From contig RFQN01000056.1 in NCBI GenBank assembly GCA_009924965.1, positions 1-8,621 on the forward strand: DNA of 8,621 nt. Reading direction: 5' to 3'. A program made the translations under genes and the position numbers. This stretch comes from Verrucomicrobiota bacterium (GTDB lineage: Bacteria > Verrucomicrobiota > Verrucomicrobiia > Opitutales > UBA953). Shown in pieces: positions 7,804 to 8,621 of this stretch (its first letter is position 1; every line of letters begins with the position of its first letter). Under the pieces are notes generated by a model. It saw only the letters and a program-made list of their open reading frames with translations. It was not told the origin of the DNA and ran no database searches.

Positions 7804-8409
7804 ATGCGATCGTCCCTTTTGCCAGCGTGCCTAAGCCTAGCCCTGCTCGCGGCCTGCACGACCGCCGAACAGGCCATCAACGCCCCGCAACCCCTCAGCG
7901 CCAAAGCCCAAGAGGCCATGCAATACGAAGCCGCTGCCCGCGCAGCGAGCACCGCCGGCAACTTCGCGAAGGCCGCCCAAGGCTACGAAGAATACCTCGC
8001 CGTCCTCGCTCAAGACCCGGACCGCGATCCGGCGGCCTACGCGAATGGCCTGACCCAACTGGCGGGTTGCTATTACCGCTTGAGCAATTTCAACCGCGCC
8101 GCCCGCTGCTACCGGGAAGCCATCGCGTGCGAAACGGCGCGGGTGGGGCCTGACCACGAGGACGTCACCGGCCTCTGGAGCATCTTGGCGAGCGTGGAGC
8201 TGCGCCGGCAAAACGGCCCCGAGGCCGAGCGCATCCAACGCCAACTGCTGGCCACCGAATACCGCCTGCACCCCAGAGGTCGCCGCGAGGCCGCCACCAT
8301 CCTCACGAACCTCGCCGAAGCCCTGGAAGCCCAAGGCAGGCAGGCCGAGGCCGCCCAGTGCCGGCAAGAGGCCAAGGACATCCGCCACAAGCTCTGCGAC
8401 GAGTGCTAG
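7804..8409 (+). CDS. TPR-repeat lipoprotein
   Basis: The product is 201 residues. I place the start at ATG 7804 because it yields a clean lipoprotein signal: MRSS, a hydrophobic core, and lipobox LAAC with the lipidated cysteine at residue 18. The frame stays open upstream to an ATG at 7648, but those 52 extra residues lack signal character and would bury the lipoprotein signal. After the cysteine comes a short linker (19-40), then about four TPR-like helical pairs at 41-74, 77-110, 124-157 and 164-197. RVGPDHEDV (113-121) resembles the GPDHPDV turn of 42-residue kinesin-light-chain-type TPRs. The residue after the cysteine is Thr, not Asp, so there is no obvious inner-membrane retention signal. 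TPR lipoproteins usually act as scaffolds for envelope complexes; no partner can be named. The protein has six cysteines besides those of the signal peptide and lipobox, including a C-terminal CDEC. There is no Shine-Dalgarno upstream. Confidence 0.82.
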   Translation: MRSSLLPACLSLALLAACTTAEQAINAPQPLSAKAQEAMQYEAAARAASTAGNFAKAAQGYEEYLAVLAQDPDRDPAAYANGLTQLAGCYYRLSNFNRAARCYREAIACETARVGPDHEDVTGLWSILASVELRRQNGPEAERIQRQLLATEYRLHPRGRREAATILTNLAEALEAQGRQAEAAQCRQEAKDIRHKLCDEC

Positions 8410-8509
8410 GCTGGGCTTTTCCCGCCACCCCTTGACAGATTCAGCCCCTTAGGCACCCCTAAGGGGGAACTTACGCGGCCGAATGGGAACTAAATGAGGT
8501 TGCCCAGCC
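8409..8509 (+). other. Nested inverted repeats downstream of the lipoprotein gene: possible RNA structure
   Basis: An inner perfect 9-bp hairpin (CCCCTTAGG at 8445-8453, loop CACC, CCTAAGGGG at 8458-8466) sits inside an 8-bp inverted repeat, GGCTGGGC at 8409-8416 with GCCCAGCC at 8502-8509. A short direct repeat, GGGAACTTA (8465-8473) and GGGAACTAA (8485-8493), lies between the arms. The inner hairpin lacks a following T-run, so it is not a standard terminator, though it could still help end the lipoprotein transcript. I do not recognise a known riboswitch or SRP RNA consensus. It could be a dnaG leader element, a protein-binding site or chance. Confidence 0.35.
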
Positions 8510-8534
8510 CCGCTTGACACGCACCCCTTGACAG
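8426..8534 (+). repeat. Three TTGACA-centred direct repeats before dnaG
   Basis: CACCCCTTGACAG occurs identically at 8426-8438 and 8522-8534 (96 bp apart). A related CCCCGCTTGACAC is at 8508-8520. Each contains a perfect sigma-70 -35 hexamer, TTGACA (8432-8437, 8514-8519 and 8528-8533). None has a convincing -10 box at 16-18 bp, and the last overlaps the start of dnaG. They may be operator-like or promoter elements of another sigma factor. The repeats are certain; the function is not. Confidence 0.5.
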
Positions 8535-8536
8535 CC

Positions 8537-8621
8537 GTGGCCAGAATCTCCCGCAGATCCATCGACGACCTTCGCCAAAGGGCGGACATCGTCGCCTTGG
8601 CGGGCGACTACACCCAGATGA
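8537..8621 (+). CDS. dnaG: DNA primase DnaG, N-terminus (3' partial)
   Basis: Only 28 codons are present. The start is GTG 8537; an in-frame TTG at 8528 is possible, and a stop lies upstream at 8495-8497. The peptide begins with Val read as Met, then ARISRRSIDDLRQRAD, IVALAGDYTQM. This fits the extreme N-terminus of bacterial primases: a short basic lead, an IxDL-type helix, then R-x-DIV-x-L-x-x-x-Y/V-x-x-hydrophobic, just before the CHC2 zinc-finger region. DnaG makes RNA primers at the replication fork with DnaB helicase. The zinc-binding CxxH and CxxC residues lie past the window end, so they cannot confirm the call. No Shine-Dalgarno is seen. The gene lies 127 bp after the TPR lipoprotein on the same strand, so it could have its own promoter or be read through. 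Confidence 0.7.
   Translation, partial: MARISRRSIDDLRQRADIVALAGDYTQM

Noticed and set aside
8432..8466. TTGACA at 8432 as a standard sigma-70 promoter for dnaG
   Set aside because: At 16-18 bp downstream the sequence is C-rich (around ACCCCT) with no resemblance to TATAAT.
8409..8509. SRP RNA, tmRNA or a known riboswitch
   Set aside because: None of the conserved cores I know (for example the SRP GGUCAGG...GGAAGGAAGCAGCC loop) is present.
8484..8517. Tiny overlapping frames (ATG 8484, 4 codons; ATG 8494, 7 codons) as leader peptides for dnaG
   Set aside because: They are too short, have no ribosome site and no regulatory codon run. Frames of this size are expected by chance.
1..8621. CRISPR array, transposon, prophage, toxin-antitoxin or defence system
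   Set aside because: There are no regularly spaced repeats of CRISPR size, no transposase or integrase motifs, and no small paired frames with toxin or antitoxin features.

Overview
The window is GC-rich. It holds two complete protein genes, the 3' part of a very large third gene, and the first 28 codons of a fourth. The gene content points to a Verrucomicrobiota bacterium, plausibly of the Opitutae type. The evidence is a giant PVC-type dehydrogenase with a haem-binding CxxCH domain (a family characteristic of Planctomycetes and Verrucomicrobia), a Gram-negative autotransporter with autotransporter-associated beta-strand repeats (abundant in Verrucomicrobia), and starts without clear Shine-Dalgarno sequences. 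The taxonomic call is inference, because no rRNA gene is present.

Layout. Positions 1-4226 (+) carry the truncated gene for a multidomain protein: a degenerate SGNH/GDSL-like domain, a PVC-type dehydrogenase beta-propeller, HEAT-like repeats, a mono-haem cytochrome c domain and a C-terminal extension. An 11-bp hairpin at 4251-4275 with T-rich tails on both strands separates it from a convergent gene. Positions 4298-7618 (-) encode a 1106-residue autotransporter whose passenger looks like a PhoX/DUF839 phosphatase-type propeller, followed by beta-strand repeats and an outer-membrane barrel. A 185-bp divergent intergenic region (7619-7803) carries four TTGnGnC-type direct repeats at 9-11 bp steps. 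Positions 7804-8409 (+) encode a 201-residue TPR lipoprotein. A 127-bp gap (8410-8536) holds a strong hairpin, an enclosing inverted repeat and three TTGACA-containing repeats. It leads into the N-terminus of a protein that matches DNA primase DnaG, cut by the window end.

Functional reading. The first three genes all appear to encode envelope or exported proteins: an outer-membrane-displayed hydrolase-like propeller, a lipid-anchored TPR scaffold and a probably periplasmic haem-containing dehydrogenase. They are not one operon, because their orientations are +, -, +. DnaG is a housekeeping gene. I see no CRISPR array, transposase, integrase, tRNA, rRNA or defence system. The most unusual items are the coupling of a PhoX-like propeller to type V secretion, the ordered repeats in its upstream region, and the structured, repeat-bearing leader before dnaG.
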